Source: Angiostrongylus vasorum (Eukaryota; Nematoda; Chromadorea; Rhabditida; Metastrongylidae). From it: DNA of 64,000 bases. This document shows positions 1 to 12,141 of the stretch, piece after piece. The position numbers were made by a program, and so were the translations under genes. The stretch spans positions 3,704,072 to 3,768,071 of the forward strand of contig JADANN010000468.1 of the NCBI GenBank assembly GCA_018806985.1. The letters are read 5' to 3'. The stretch's first letter is position 1. Every line of letters begins with the position of its first letter. The notes below the pieces were generated by a model. It was not told the origin of the DNA, made no database searches, and saw only the letters and a program-made list of their open reading frames with translations.

Positions 1-564
1 TTAGTGACGATCGAGACGATTACGATAGTGTCTTCGAATGCTCCAGTGTTGTTACCAATTGCCCCCCACGTTGATATTGATGATGGATCATCGACAGCCA
101 TAGTTTGTAGTTTCCGCTCCCTGTACGGTCTTTTTGGCTGTCAACAAGCTGCCTTAGCATGTCTATACAGCGAATGAAAATCTTTTAGATAGAACTTTAT
201 AGATTGCAAATTTTCAAAAAATTCAGCACAAAACTTTCCATTCAAATTCATGTATAAGAGCTTTTTTTCAGGAATCGCTTAGCACAAGAGACATGTCGGA
301 GGAGGTTTGCATTTAGTTTGGACAATATTGAACTGTTATTGATAGGTTTGAGGTTAAGATAACATCAATACTATACGTTTCTCACGAGTTTTTATAGCAT
401 TGTTCTCAGTTTTCCCCGTCATAACCTCTTTCTGAGCACCTAGAAGATTCAGAGGAATTTTTGTTGAATCATGATATCATCTATATCCCCTTATTTTACA
501 GACTCCATGTATTGTCTGACTTTATGATCGTCTGTGGACAATCGGTTGCATAGTGATGCGTATA

Positions 565-640
565 GTGGGCATGGCGTAGTGGTTAAAGGCAGCCTGCAAT
601 ACATATGTGGTGCTTTGTTCGATCCTGAGCCTTGAAAAAA
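565..640 (+). repeat. SINE-A head fragment (tRNA-like)
   Basis: A short piece with a tRNA-like A-box (GGCGTAGTGGTTAAAGG) and a B-box-like stretch (GTTCGATCC). It matches the head of the SINE-A family seen intact at 15.6, 51.7 and 59.3 kb. The body and tail are missing or too diverged to see. Confidence 0.35.
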
Positions 641-1439
641 CCACACAATTTTGCTATACAACTCTCCAACTTGCGAAAATAGAAAACTCGAAATATTTTT
701 TCTTCTATTTCTTCTAGGATTTTTGTGTATTCTCGGATCAATCTAGCAACGCAAGGGTAGTAAAATGAAACTAACTACCGATTAAAAAGTGAGAAAAAAA
801 TTCATGAGAATAGTTTCTTCTATGCAGTAAGGTTATTTCAGGCACAATCGAGGAACAAAACAGTAAGTGGTCCTAGTTTCGTTAGTTGAGACCGGTTTTT
901 AATGTTTGCTGTAAAATCTCCATTTCAGAGAGAGGAGAAGCACACAAGTATTGCTGTAAGATTCTATTCCTTCATAATACGTACCATTGAATCACAACCA
1001 AGGAGAAGTTCACTTACCTTCCAGTCACTCGTTGTTCATTTATTATCTAAACAAAGAAGTGATGAATTATGACTTAAAGATGATGTAATGCACTGAAGGA
1101 TTTCAAATATCCGGTCACATTTAGCTACTGCATGCTTCACTAAGTCCTTAACCCGGCTAAAGCTTTTTCTTCATTCTGAAAGCAATATATCACCTTGTAA
1201 AGTAGAAGTTTGTTACTTTTATGTCGGAAGAATAAGAAACATTCAGTGGATGAAGTTTACAGGGTGAAAAAGAAAGAAAGTCACAGATTTCCACTAAACA
1301 AAAAGCCACTGCAATCCCCGTTGCGACGACGAGGCCAGTAGGGGAAAAAGAAGTTTCGGGAAGAAAGACAGAGTCAAGCTTAAAAAAACCTACGAGATCA
1401 GGTTTGACTTTTAAGAACAAATTTCAAGTCAAAGTTGTC
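641..1439. other. No gene or repeat recognised
   Basis: AT-rich sequence. The only open frames are short, have no splice-site support and show no coding character. A 76-residue minus frame near 1190-1420 is hydrophobic and cysteine-rich in the way chance frames often are, so it is not called. Confidence 0.5.
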
Positions 1440-1960
1440 TGTAGCATTGACAAATGAGCTTAAGACTTGATGAACCAAGCTGGGTGTTTTGATAAACAGC
1501 GATAATTTTCTCGATAACTAAACTTGAGGAGCACTAACTCGATTGATCTATAGGAGAGGTTTGCTCCATAGCCTCAATGGCACACATAATTTCTATAAAC
1601 TGCTCTTTTATTTTTAGAAACACTTAGGATTGAACTTTGCGAAAAAATGGGAGCAAAACTTAAATTTTCAAAAATTCCAAGGCAAGTCCGGCGCCCACAG
1701 ATACCTACGATATACTACCGACCACTATAACGTCTCCTCGATGAAATTCCACTATTTCGACAGTTTTTTTCTCTGTTCAATACGATCCTTCATGGACAAA
1801 AAAACTGAAAAACAATATGAAAAAATGAACTTTTGGGGTCTCCGGAAAACCCGGATCACCCGTGAAAAAATAGTAAAATCAGCATCTGGTAGCCGAGAAT
1901 ATGCCGATTCTAACACTTTTCATTTTAACTAATAGACTCCATTATGAACTGAGATACAGC
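1440..1960 (+). repeat. Diverged ~500-bp repeat, copy 1
   Basis: Shares scattered but collinear blocks with 2255-2745. Both start near AGCGATAATTT, continue through a CTATAG(G)AGA block, and end on TAATAG followed by TGAACTGAGATA. The 100-codon frame at 1630-1932 lies wholly inside this repeat and is not kept open in the second copy, so it is unlikely to be a gene. Confidence 0.55.
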
Positions 1961-1974
1961 GAGATATTTTAAAA

Positions 1975-2040
1975 ACTCCGGATCGCAGGTGTTTGCGGCG
2001 GGGATCGCTTCTATTGATTCGAAACCACGATTAAAGAATT
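1975..2040 (-). repeat. SINE-C fragment
   Basis: A short minus-oriented piece of the SINE-C family, with the block CTCCGGATCGCAGGTGT followed by a GCGGGGATCG stretch. Confidence 0.4.
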
Positions 2041-2254
2041 CGAAAGCTTCTTAGTACCCATTACACCGATTTCTGCTTGATAAAAGGAGTATATTAAAAT
2101 GACTCAGATTCAAGGTCCGTGATTGAGTAGAACCTGGCTCTAGTAAGCATCTACTGTTAGTTTTTGGGTTATTCGGATAATGGAAATGTTTCATGATTCA
2201 GTCGTAGCCAAGCGTAGCAACTCTATCAAATGCACGTTAACGTTGTCGAGCAAA

Positions 2255-2745
2255 GCCGAAGAGGCCAAGTTTATCACGTAACGGATCGCGCTGGCTTTTT
2301 GATACCTAGCGATAATTTCTTGATAGCCTTGAGAAGTAGCAACTTTATAGACTTATAGAGAAGGCCTTCCTCTACGGCCTTAAGGGTGTCTATAACAAAG
2401 TTATTTTTCTTCTCTAAAGATGTTCAGAATTGCAGTTTTCGAAAAAAACTTACGGCGGCATTTGAGTTTTTAAGATTTCCAACGCAAGCACACACAAACA
2501 CTAGTGGTAAACTGGAAGCCACAATCATATCTTGCTGAATAAAATCCCTGATTGTTCAGTTGTCCTCGTGTTCAAGAAATAAGTCCCATAGCGAAAATTG
2601 AAAAAAGAAAACGTACCATGAGGTCCGAAAGATGAAAAAATTCACCTTGGTAGAATGGCAGAATCTGTATCTCATAGCCAAAATTATAAAGACTCTAACA
2701 GCTTTTATCTAAATTAATAGTGTTCATTTTGAACTGAGATATGTC
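2255..2745 (+). repeat. Diverged ~500-bp repeat, copy 2
   Basis: Second copy of the 1440-1960 repeat, in the same orientation and about 300 bp downstream. Similarity is clearest at the two ends. Confidence 0.55.
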
Positions 2746-3239
2746 GATGTAAAAGTGGATGTGGATTTTCGCACCGTATGAGTTGAAATCAATACACATA
2801 GTCCCTTATGCGTTAAAGCGCACCAGATTAGTCGATAAACATTCGAAACTTCCGTAATGGAAAAGTGTGTTTCTAAAGATGCTGCGATAATTTAGAGACT
2901 AAAAAGAGGATTTTGCCTCAACGAATGTTCCAGGTGTACCCTGGATGAAAAAGTGGCACGAAAATAGCTAAAATATCTCATTTTTAAAGTCTGGTCACAT
3001 TAAATCAGCACTACATTTGAGTAACAATCGAAATGGGAACAAGCAGTAGAAATCACAAGAGTTTCTTTTATCACATTTTCAGAAAGAGAAAACTGGAACC
3101 GCCGAATCCTTGTCAAATCCAACTGTGAACCAGGTTATTTTTCTTGTACTGTATTTCAATAAATTCAAATATCTCGAATTTTAACAAGTTTTTTCAAAGA
3201 TAATTGTGGACGAGAAGATCTGCTCTAGACCTGAGCCCA

Positions 3240-3760
3240 GCATGCTGTCAGAACGACAAGTAAGCTGATATTACTTATTAGCAAATTTATGTAGCTAGCA
3301 AGGAAAAATCAAATCCAAGCAATGCAAACTATAGATGATGGTTTTGCGCAGTAAAAACATAGATATCGATCGGTGATTGGATAGATAACAGTTTCATTCA
3401 CTAGCTTCGCCCTCTGTGAAATACGTAGCGCAACAATGACGTTGAATAAAGCGACTGTTCTTTGTTTTCCATCAGTCGACCATTTCATTTAATGCTCCGA
3501 CTTCCATCTCCCTATTCATCTACGTATTTATCGTCTATGTAGAGTGAAATCCATCTGCAACGCGATGTTTAACAACGCGTTGGGACCTCTCCGGTTAACT
3601 ATGGCTTGACTTTTATTCAGTTCTTTATATACATATTGATCGTGGACGTAGAGTGAAATCGACATGCAACGCGATGCACTGTGGTATAGATTTAGATTAT
3701 CGCTGCTATCAATCAATACGCAAAATGATTCCAAGCACCATGTAGGAGAAAACTTGTTAT
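3240..3760 (+). repeat. Tandemly duplicated unit, copy 1
   Basis: Holds blocks that recur in order at 3775-4170: AAGCTGRTATTAC near the start, AAAAACATAGATATCGATCG in the middle, and TATACATATTGATC followed by GACGTAGAGTGAAA and GCAACGCGATGCA near the end. Inside copy 1 the end block is itself partly repeated (about 3535-3570 and 3635-3680). No coding exon recognised. Confidence 0.6.
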
Positions 3761-3774
3761 GCACCTAAACCTAC

Positions 3775-4170
3775 CCGAACAACAAATAAGCTGGTATTAC
3801 GTCATTACCAATTCCAAACTACTATTAAATAAAGGTAAAATCTCAGCAATGCGAATTGTTGAAGGCGATTTTGGTCAGCAAAAACATAGATATCGATCGC
3901 GGACAGGACAGGCAAGAGCTTCGATCGCAGAGTTCACCCTTCTTAAAGTGCATTGAGCAATACCAACGTTCAGTAAAACAACCGATCTATGCTGTTAGTT
4001 TTTCATCAACCAACCTCGTTAGTTAATTATAGTTCGGTTTTCCATCAGTTCTTTGTATACATATTGATCACAGACGTATAGTGAAACTAACCTGCAACGT
4101 GATGCATCACAACATAGTTATTGATTAACGCTGCTATCCACTCGATACGCAAATCAGTGAAGGATACATT
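3775..4170 (+). repeat. Tandemly duplicated unit, copy 2
   Basis: Direct repeat of 3240-3760 with the same block order, somewhat shorter. The frames at 3528-3764 and 3759-3956 lie inside these repeats and are not called. Confidence 0.6.
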
Positions 4171-4334
4171 TTTTAAAAATCACGTCTCAGCCTGTGTGTA
4201 GTCAGTCAGAGTAAATGAATATCAGAGAAACATTTCAATGCTAGTAGTCAGACCCTTTCACAAAAACATCCTGCAGATCTGCTGATTGTTTCAAGGTGTT
4301 CCTACCTAGCTTGCATCCGCTACTTTATGAATAA

Positions 4335-4635
4335 AAAAAAACATTGATGCTGAGATATTTGCAGAACCCTACGGCAGGTGTCTGCGGTGGAAATTGAACT
4401 CGCTGTTATCCTTTCCGGTGGCTAACGCATTCACCACCACACCATGCGGGTCCTTCGTTTGGGCTTTCTCGCAGCCGTGTTTTATAGGTGCTATCAGCAA
4501 TCACCCGTCAACGAAATTGATCTGGTGAGCACAAATCGGCGCAAAGGGTAATCGTGAGTTCGATCCCCACTGCAGGCACCTGCGTACATCTCAGCATCGT
4601 TGTGGTTGCATTTCATACAGTATCTTGCCCTAAAA
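4335..4635. repeat. SINE-C copy joined to an inverted partial copy
   Basis: 4335-4540 is a minus-oriented SINE-C with the CACCACACCATGCGGGTCC block. It is followed directly by a plus-oriented 3' part (4545-4635) with GTTCGATCCCCACTGCAGG and CTCAGCATCGTTGTGGTTG. The two halves form an imperfect foldback. Confidence 0.55.
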
Positions 4636-5102
4636 AATCACAATATACGGGAAATAGAGTTAACAGTGCGATTTTATGAATATGTAAAGAATAGTGTGCA
4701 ACCTCGTTCTCGTAAAAATACCAACAATCAGATGCAGGTAATTTTCGTAGGCTATAACTACCACAACTGAAGAACCAGCGACTGTGGATGCAGAAAAATC
4801 TAAAACTAAAAGCACTGGAAAGGATGATGTATTTGGAGCACTCGAAGAGGTACAACAGGCTTTCGAAGTCTTAGATTTAATGGAGAGATAGGCAGCCTAT
4901 GAGTTCGTACTGGAACTGTGAAATTTAGCTTTAATCTCTTCGCTGTCGTGAATATTTAAGAAGAGATTAGCGTCTTAACTCCTACTTGGCCCTCTGGAGC
5001 TGTCCTAAGGAAAGCTGCTCTCTCTAACTTTAATTCTGATAATGCCTAAAAATTTATGCTATGGTATATGGTATCTAACATAGGATCCTTCCAAATTTAC
5101 AG

Positions 5103-6838
5103 GATATCGATTTAACGAAGGTGTTGGACGACTTCAATGTTGACAACATTGTCGGCGTCGGCTCAGACGATGTATGGATGTTGGATTACAGTAATTTTAC
5201 TTTTTACTACTTTGCATATCTCCTTTTCACATCTACTTCACATATACCAGTGCTTCTTGCAATTGATTCGTTGCATCGCATCCATCATCCACGAAGTTCT
5301 TCCAACCTTTATGTGTGGATGATTTCTTCTGGAGGATTTTAGTCTTTGTTATGGATGTTGTTGAATACTGATTGAGCTGATTCTTGCTGGCAGACCTGGT
5401 ATAACAGTGCTATGGCATTCTCCTGCGGATTATAGGGAGTGAGTTGGCCTCAGACAAATTTTGTACCAATTTTGCGACCGCTGAACGATGAGAAGCTTGA
5501 TGGGAGGCAGGCGGGGTCGAACTATTGTCGTAAGGAAAAGCATCACTGACACTGCGCTACCCATCCCTGATTACATTAGTTATCATATCACGATTTTACA
5601 GTTCCACTCAGCACTACAGATTTCTCTGGATTCAGGTTAAAGAGACCATTCCTCATCAGAAGTTTGAAAAAAATAACGGTAGGAGGAAGGGGGCGAAACA
5701 AATGGTGAAGCACTGAGTGGTTCCCTACCGCAACTTCAACGAATCCTTGTGGTGCTAACGATTGTATCTATACTCTCGACGAACTCTAAAATCTTTGCAG
5801 CTGGAGAAATATTTCCATAATCGACAAAAAATAACCACACCGAAACTCCTCATTCTTTCCTCAACCTCGACGGCATCACTTCTAGATTTCTCGGTTCATA
5901 TATTTACAACTACCATTAATCACCAAACGCACATATTGAAGACTCCGCGGATTGGTTGACTAGTTCAATTTCAACTCGTTTCGCGAAGGATAAGCTGGCT
6001 AACTATCCTCTTTAAATCTTCACCACCTTTATATGTTTTAGAAACGTGCGTTGGATGCCGCTCAAAAGATACTAAAAGTTGCTTACAAGGAAAAAGGTGA
6101 GCGGTTGTGATTTCCGGTAGTTATGGTGTTTTTCAAGTAGCCATCTATGTCGACTACGTCCGCTTAACATCCAACCAACAAAACTTATCAATTCAGGCTT
6201 TTGAAAAAACTTTAACGAAAGAAGAAAACGATACATTAGGGAAATTCTTCTCCGGTAAAATTCCTTACGATGCCAACGTGAGTTGTACGCAAGGCCATGG
6301 CGAAGTTCGATACACTAAGGGTTGAGAAATTTTAAGTAAAAATCGTCTTCCAACCAAGAAAAACTTCCTTATTTTGATGCCTACGAGGGTTCTTCTGAAG
6401 ATAAGTTAACATTTTGTTTTGCGTATCCTAGACAATAAGTCATACCACTTTTTTTTTTGTTCAATAATGAATGATTAAGCGGGTTGGTCTACGGTTAAAG
6501 AAAATCCATAGTATTGAAGGCTTTGGTTTATCCGTTATCCGTTTCTGAAGCTCAGAAAACTAAGCTGACATTTTAAGGTATTAAATGTACTTGATGGAGT
6601 ACTAGACAAGACGATTGAGTATTTCCGTGCGAACAAGACTAATCTTGATCCAGAAACTAAAGCGTTAATAGAGCAGAGAGCAGCGGTTGGTTTGATTCGA
6701 CTATGTTTCTCTTGAGAGCTGCTTACGTTTCCGTACTTATCTAAGCCAGTGCTATACAAATTATCCATATTGACTAAATCGCCTCGCTAATCGATGCGCA
6801 CTTCCCGCCACTTATGGAATAGCCTGAGCAACTACCCG

Positions 6839-6881
<43 letters not shown>

Positions 6882-7001
6882 CTCTCTCTCTCGTTAACAG
6901 CTACTGAAGTCAAGAATTCTTCCAGTTAAAAGCAGCCATGCTTCAAACGATGCTTGCAAAGCCAACTTTCATTCCATCCGAATGGGTGAAACAATACGAA
7001 G
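5103..7001 (+). CDS. Four-exon gene fragment, unknown function
   Basis: Not recognised. Proposed exons are 5103-5171, 6042-6096, 6138-6277 and 6926-7001. All follow AG, are followed by GT, and their phases agree (0, 1, 0, then phase 1 at the end). The translation is charged and helix-like. Exon 2 reads KRALDAAQKILKVAYKEK, exon 3 contains FEKTLTKEENDTLGKFFSGK, and exon 4 contains AKPTFIPSEWVKQYEG. There is no ATG start or stop in these exons, so both ends lie elsewhere; a following exon was not found. Intron 2 would be only 41 nt, which is short but possible in nematodes. A SINE-B copy sits in intron 1 and a CT microsatellite lies close before exon 4. Exon 3 and exon 4 are the most convincing; exon 1 is the weakest. 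Confidence 0.5.
5215..5570 (-). repeat. SINE-B copy B1 in intron
   Basis: Minus-oriented. Its tail side (5270-5310, CATCATCCACGAAGTTCTTCC) and its tRNA-like head (5510-5570, read on the minus strand) match copies at 14.0, 23.1 and 63.6 kb. Confidence 0.6.
6841..6893 (+). repeat. (CT)n microsatellite
   Basis: About 25 CT units with two interruptions, ending about 30 bp before an exon at 6926. In the transcript it would extend a pyrimidine tract upstream of that acceptor. Confidence 0.95.
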
Positions 7002-7814
7002 GTATAGTTCATCATATTTCTACTTCATTATTTGATGCGTTTCCAAAGACAAAGTCAAGTGACTCGTTTTCCTAAATTAGCCTAAACAGGCGCACATAAT
7101 TTAGTCCACCGCTTTGATGTGCGTGAAAGAAAACCTGTTAAAACCTTCTTTGATTATTAAGTTAACATGAGGGTTGACAAAGAGACCTATTAAAAGCTAT
7201 TAAAGTTTAAACGGTTTTTACAATGCGTCAAAATCCTCATTTATTCCAATATTTTGAGATTTTGAAGAGTTATTTTTGATTTACTGGGAATGGTAGAAGC
7301 GCGTAGGGGTAAGAGCAAAATAAGCTGTCAACATTGATTCCGTTTTTTGGCACCCTCACTTTTGGCTGCTTCTTTTTCTAAATGGAGCTCTTTCTTACAC
7401 TTTTTGTATCCAAATGGCACCTCCTCTACAACAGCTGTCTTCCTAAGCCATGGTTAAGAAGCTGTTCTCTACCTATTATTATTCACAAAGAATTTAGCAC
7501 CAATTTTCTCTTACCGCAACGGAGACTGTACTCGTCAGAAGGGCATGAAGATATCTTCACTAGAGAAAATGCCATAGATGAGGAGAGTACTGACACAAAA
7601 ACAAATACATTAGTCCCGTGGTGGTTCTTTGCTTTTTGTGCCAGCTGGTGAGCAGGAACTGTTGTTGATGTGAAGGCTACCTGATATCCCTTTTGCTACT
7701 TGATGGAACAGCATGCTAATATGAATCACATTTGACTTGACATTTAATCATTTTACTCATACTGGATGCAGTGTGAGTTAGAAACGTGTCTACTTCGATC
7801 AATTTGTCCCTTTT

Positions 7815-8095
7815 ATTTCCTGCCTATTATTTTTCCATGGCAGGGTATTATGGGTGATTGCAATGCGATTTATACTACAGCTTCAGTTTAACTGGGTTCA
7901 ATGCCGATTTGGCTCCCCAGATCAATCCCGATGACGGGTGATTGCTGATAGCACCTATCAAACAAGGGTGAGAGAAAGGTGAAATGAGGAACTAGCGTGG
8001 TGTGGTGGGTGAGCATCTTAGTTCCCGGAAAGGGTAATACCGCGTTCGTTCCCCACCGCAGCTATCTGCGGTCCACTTTTGTTGAGGGTTTTTTT
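7815..8095 (+). repeat. SINE-C copy C3
   Basis: Contains the full plus-strand unit: TTCCTGCCTATT left end, the TAACTGGGTTCAATGCCGAT block, GTGGTGTGGTGGGTGAGC (A-box-like), and GTTCGTTCCCCACCGCAG (B-box-like). Confidence 0.6.
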
Positions 8096-8185
8096 TCCCA
8101 GATTTTCAGTTTCTTGACAACAGTTATTACTTTCGCAGTTTTCTGAACTTAAGAAGTTTTAATAATGTTTCGCTTGTGCAGTCAT

Positions 8186-9515
8186 TTACCATAGACTTTC
8201 CTTCTGTTTATTCGGATCAATTTCCATCTGGTGCTCTTCCAAGTCCCAGTCAACAGCTTCTTTTTCTGTTTGCGTCCAGCTAATTTAAATAGAAAGTCGC
8301 GAACAGTGGAGACAGCAATTCCGGATCAAAATTGTGAAGACAAAGGGAAACAAATAAGAATATGCGAGCAGAGATGAATTTGGTGTGTGAAGATTTTGAA
8401 TAACTTTTGTAGCATACCACCAAGAAGCGCTGAAGCAGACGACTGGTATAAACTGGGCTCGAATTGGTCTTCTTTACCCCCGCCATCGAGCTTTCGATGA
8501 TGGTGCAGCTGATATCTGTGAGTGCGATCAGATTTTATTTTAGTAATGGAACTTTTTAGGTAACATCCGAAGTGTTGTGTAGTTTTTCACCAGTTTTCTA
8601 AGCACAAATAGGATCTACTCACTGGTTTAGTTTCTTACTTGGTCTACAACCGTATTCACCTATTTGTGGCATAAATAATGCACGCTTAGCACAGTGTTTA
8701 GAGAGAGATTCCTTACAGCACACACATGGTAACAGGTTCGACTTCCTAAAATCCTCATACATTCAAGATCGTCTATTTGTTAACAGACTTATCTGGGAGA
8801 ATAAAAGCACTGATGTGGTACATTAGTAGGTCCCCCACAGGTTTATGCTAAATGGTATCAATATCAATAAGGAATAATATCAATCAATAACATCCACGAT
8901 GGTAAACTTGAATTTGAACGCGTGGCGCATCTCCTAGAGAATCATAAGCGCCAAGCGTTCTATCCGCTGTCGTTTAATAGTAAATAGCCTTTTTATGATA
9001 AATAAGAATCACTATGTTAACGTTTTATTTTCTGCCTACTACAGTTTTTCACGGCAGGGGTATGATGCGAATTATAACCACAGCGGTGCTGAGATATTAT
9101 TTTGACTACAGCCTCAGCTTAACTCGGGTTCAATGCCGCTTTGTGCTCCAGATCAATCTCGTTGACGTATGATTGCTGATGGCAGCGATAGATAGAAAAC
9201 TAGCTGAGAGAAACGCAGAGCAAAGGCCTCCTTCGTGCAGTGTGTAGTGCCCTAAGCCCCGGAAAGAAAAAATCGTGGTTCGAGGTCCTGGTTTTGCGAA
9301 TATCCCAGCATCGTCGTGGTTGTCAATAACAGTCATTTAACTTTAATGCAGTTTCGTAGATTGTTGAATATTTTTCACTCCATCTCACATGTTACAGTTG
9401 GTAATTTCACACGAGCTCGTCGAGGCCATTGGTTATGGGGATGTATCTTTGGACCGACTGATTCGAAATCCTTCGAGGAGGTGGATCGAGAAAAAAAGTC
9501 ACAGGTGCGCAGTAT
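8186..9515 (-). CDS. Small three-exon gene with acidic C-terminus, unknown
   Basis: Not recognised. Exons on the minus strand are 9515-9396, 8515-8478 and 8279-8186 (stop TAA at 8188-8186). Phases agree (0, 2, stop), and the acceptors CACTCACAG and TTTAAATTAG fit nematode usage. The first visible exon is basic and serine-rich with no acidic residue near its start (LRTCDFFSRSTSSKDFESVG), which would suit a mitochondrial presequence, then HPHNQWPRRARVKLP. The last exon reads WTQTEKEAVDWDLEEHQMEI and ends KQKESLW. There is no ATG in the visible part, so a short 5' exon is missing. The 880-bp intron holds a SINE-A and a SINE-C. The last two exons are better supported than the first; the plus strand across 9396-9515 also has an open frame with a plausible sequence. 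Confidence 0.5.
8685..8965 (+). repeat. SINE-A copy A2 in intron
   Basis: tRNA-like head with GGTTCGACTTCC, then the SINE-A body (CTTATCTGGGAGAATA) and the 3' end block GGCGCATCTCCTAGAGA. Internally diverged. Confidence 0.5.
9025..9330 (+). repeat. SINE-C copy C4 in intron
   Basis: Starts with TTTTATTTTCTGCCTA and a TTTTTCACGGCAGGGG block, and ends with CCCAGCATCGTCGTGGTTG. The left part is in inverted sense relative to the right part, as in the composite copies at 32.8 and 62.3 kb. Confidence 0.6.
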
Positions 9516-10003
9516 CTTTTAGCGCAATATGACCTTGTGATGAACTAAAGCTTACTTTTTGACATTCAAATGTCTTTCGGGCTAAAATTTGCTATCGTTT
9601 TTTTAATTGTGCCTTTCCTGGTTAACTTTGTGATATTATTTCGAGAAGAAAAAACATTTTATATGCTCTAAAAAATTCGGAGCCTTGTCTTCGCTCAGTG
9701 AGAGAAAATCCCTCTTGTAGACAAAAGTTCTTTGAATTTTAGTTGATTTTATTCAGTTTAGTAAAATTCACTAAAAGGCAAGATATGCTTGCTTAAAATT
9801 AGAAAGCACATTTATTTACGGGCCAGTGCGCATTAAAACCAATGCGTATCTGGTGTTGTGCCTTAAAGCATAAATAGACGACAACAGTAAATATATTGAC
9901 AACAGTCGGTAGTATGTCAACTTAGAAGTCGTAGATACATCACAAATGCTTCTTGTTGACTGAAAACATGGCATTTTCCTCCACATCCAGACTTTAGGGC
10001 TTC

Positions 10004-10117
10004 TACATGGACACCGCTATAATGGAAGACGCAAAACAAAATGTTGAAGAAATAGCTCAAACCACTGGAGGCATAAGGGTTCCAGAAAATGCAGAGAACA
10101 AAGTCGCTTAAACAATC
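10004..10117 (+). other. Candidate isolated exon
   Basis: After an acceptor-like CAGACTTTAG, a frame reads GFYMDTAIMEDAKQNVEEIA followed by QTTGGIRVPENAENKVA and a stop. The Lys/Glu-rich composition looks coding. A second such peptide (KKEHETFQSHFKELSDSG) lies about 60 bp downstream in another frame. Neither joins in phase to the gene at 5.1-7.0 kb, so this is either part of an unresolved gene or a decayed one. Confidence 0.3.
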
Positions 10118-10399
10118 GTATTTTCTAAACGAGCGTAAAATCTGATCAAAGCGAAAAAAGAACATGAAACGTTCCAATCTCATTTTAAAGAACTGTCAGA
10201 TTCTGGAAATAACCTACAACTCACTGTACTTGTTTTATTGTGTTTTCGAAATGAACGAAATCACATTTGGTACTGTTCTGCTAATAACTCGTTCACTTGC
10301 CGTAACTAATTCTGAAATTGGTATGAATACAGTTAGCGAACTGGCATACTGGAGAATGATCTCAAGTGAATTTGTGCTCTGTTGATTTTCTGCTTGACT

Positions 10400-11075
10400 G
10401 CATTATGATGCATAATAAATATTATATAAGCATTTTTTGAACACTCAATCGAACCACTTTATTCTTAAACAGGACAGTAAGAGATTCTTAAATGAACCTT
10501 TGTCGAACGTACTAATGTATTGCCGTCGCGTGCTAAATTTCCTAGACGTTGTTCTTCGCCTCTTTTTTCCGTTGACATCGGAACTTACAGCATTGGTAAG
10601 ATATTTTTGAGAAACTGTTGATAGACTGATAGTCGACAACGTCATCAAGCTGGGAAGGAACCACCATCTTTGACAACTATCGCGAATAGTTGGTCTACAG
10701 CTTTACGGGCGTGCACCGCACTTAGACATAAGACCAGGTCCTCGACGGAACACACGATAAGCTGCATTTATAGCGTTTAATCAGGTACAATGGCACAGCC
10801 TAACTGGCTACTCGTGCATAACACTATGCCTTTAAGAGCTTTCATTCGGAAATTCTTATGCTGTCGTGTCCATCAATCAAGAAGAATGCACAAGTAACTC
10901 AGATCGTACACGAGCGAGTGAGAACATTCCTGATATACTTTCGTGCCAATCGATGTGCGATAAGACAATAGGTGCTTTTTTTCACTTGAATGACACGACT
11001 TCACATAGTATGCTGACCGCTGCACTTTTTTCATTTGGATCGTTATCTTGCACACGTCACTCACAAAGATCTTCG

Positions 11076-11078
<3 letters not shown>
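10400..11078. other. No gene recognised
   Basis: No supported exon or repeat was seen. The frames running into the GT microsatellite from 10866 are open only because of the repeat. Confidence 0.5.
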
Positions 11079-11229
<151 letters not shown>

Positions 11230-12140
11230 GTAGCACACTAATATAATGTGATGATACTTTGGTCCTACTGAAATAGTAGCATCTATAAGGATGAATATTC
11301 CGGGTGGAATATTTATTAACGTTATTAGAACAACTTTTAATAAAGGGAATCAAAACATAAGAAGAACCGCGTGTAGTGACATATGTAGAATACTATAGAT
11401 CAGAGTAAAGAGAGAAAATCGTAAAAACACCTTCAGTAGTAAAGTAACGCAAAAAAACGAAACGCTAGTGATAAAATATGGAACAGTACGAAGTGATCCA
11501 TACTTCGTATAACTAGAATTAGATCTACATGGAAAAGAAGAAGAAAGGAGAAGATTCAAGACGATTTCTGAATTCGTAGTTCATATGAAAGGTACCTTAT
11601 GCATTCGTCCTGCTGTTCAGTGCACGCAAGATAGCACTGTTGCTCGTCCCTGTACTACTGTGCACTCTTTGGTCACACACCTGAAGCATTGCCGTTTTCG
11701 AGCTGTGCAGTAAGAAATCAGTATATCACACTAATTTCGAGCTATTTGAATCTTTCACTAAGACAACTGTGAAAAGTTGGCAGGTTTATAACGTAGTTTC
11801 TATCTAATAGATACTGACGAGTTCTCCAGTGGAAGAAACAAGCAAACAAGGAAGGTGGATATTTCCAGGGTTTCCCATTTTTCTACTTGCAAATCGGGCT
11901 ATAACGTTGTGCGAGATCAAAATCAGGTTTCCATAATGTTCGTTCCTATCTAGTCCGATAACCTCTTATTAATAATTCCTTGTCAGATTCATCTATGACG
12001 ACCACACTTGTTAACCAAAAAATACTTCTGAACCTCCTGCGATACAAGTTATCCTCTCAATGGTAGCTGTATTGATAGTGCATCTTTCCCAGTGTGATAC
12101 CCATAAGTTAACACATAGTATTTATTGAGATAAATCCTTA
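11230..12140. other. Downstream flank of the 12.1-13.1 kb gene
   Basis: The minus-strand gene must have more exons on this side, since its last visible exon ends in an open phase-0 donor. Possible short minus exons occur after GCAG at about 12024 and after ACTGCACAG at about 11705. Neither could be chosen with confidence. Confidence 0.3.
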
Positions 12141-12141
12141 C

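Noticed and set aside
1630..1932. 100-codon plus frame as a gene
   Set aside because: Lies entirely in a repeat whose other copy (2255-2745) has no open frame there.
9388..9507. Plus-strand exon LVISHELVEAIGYGDVSLDR
   Set aside because: It looks coding, but it does not join in phase to plus-strand neighbours, while the minus-strand reading of the same stretch joins in phase to two further exons. Some doubt remains.
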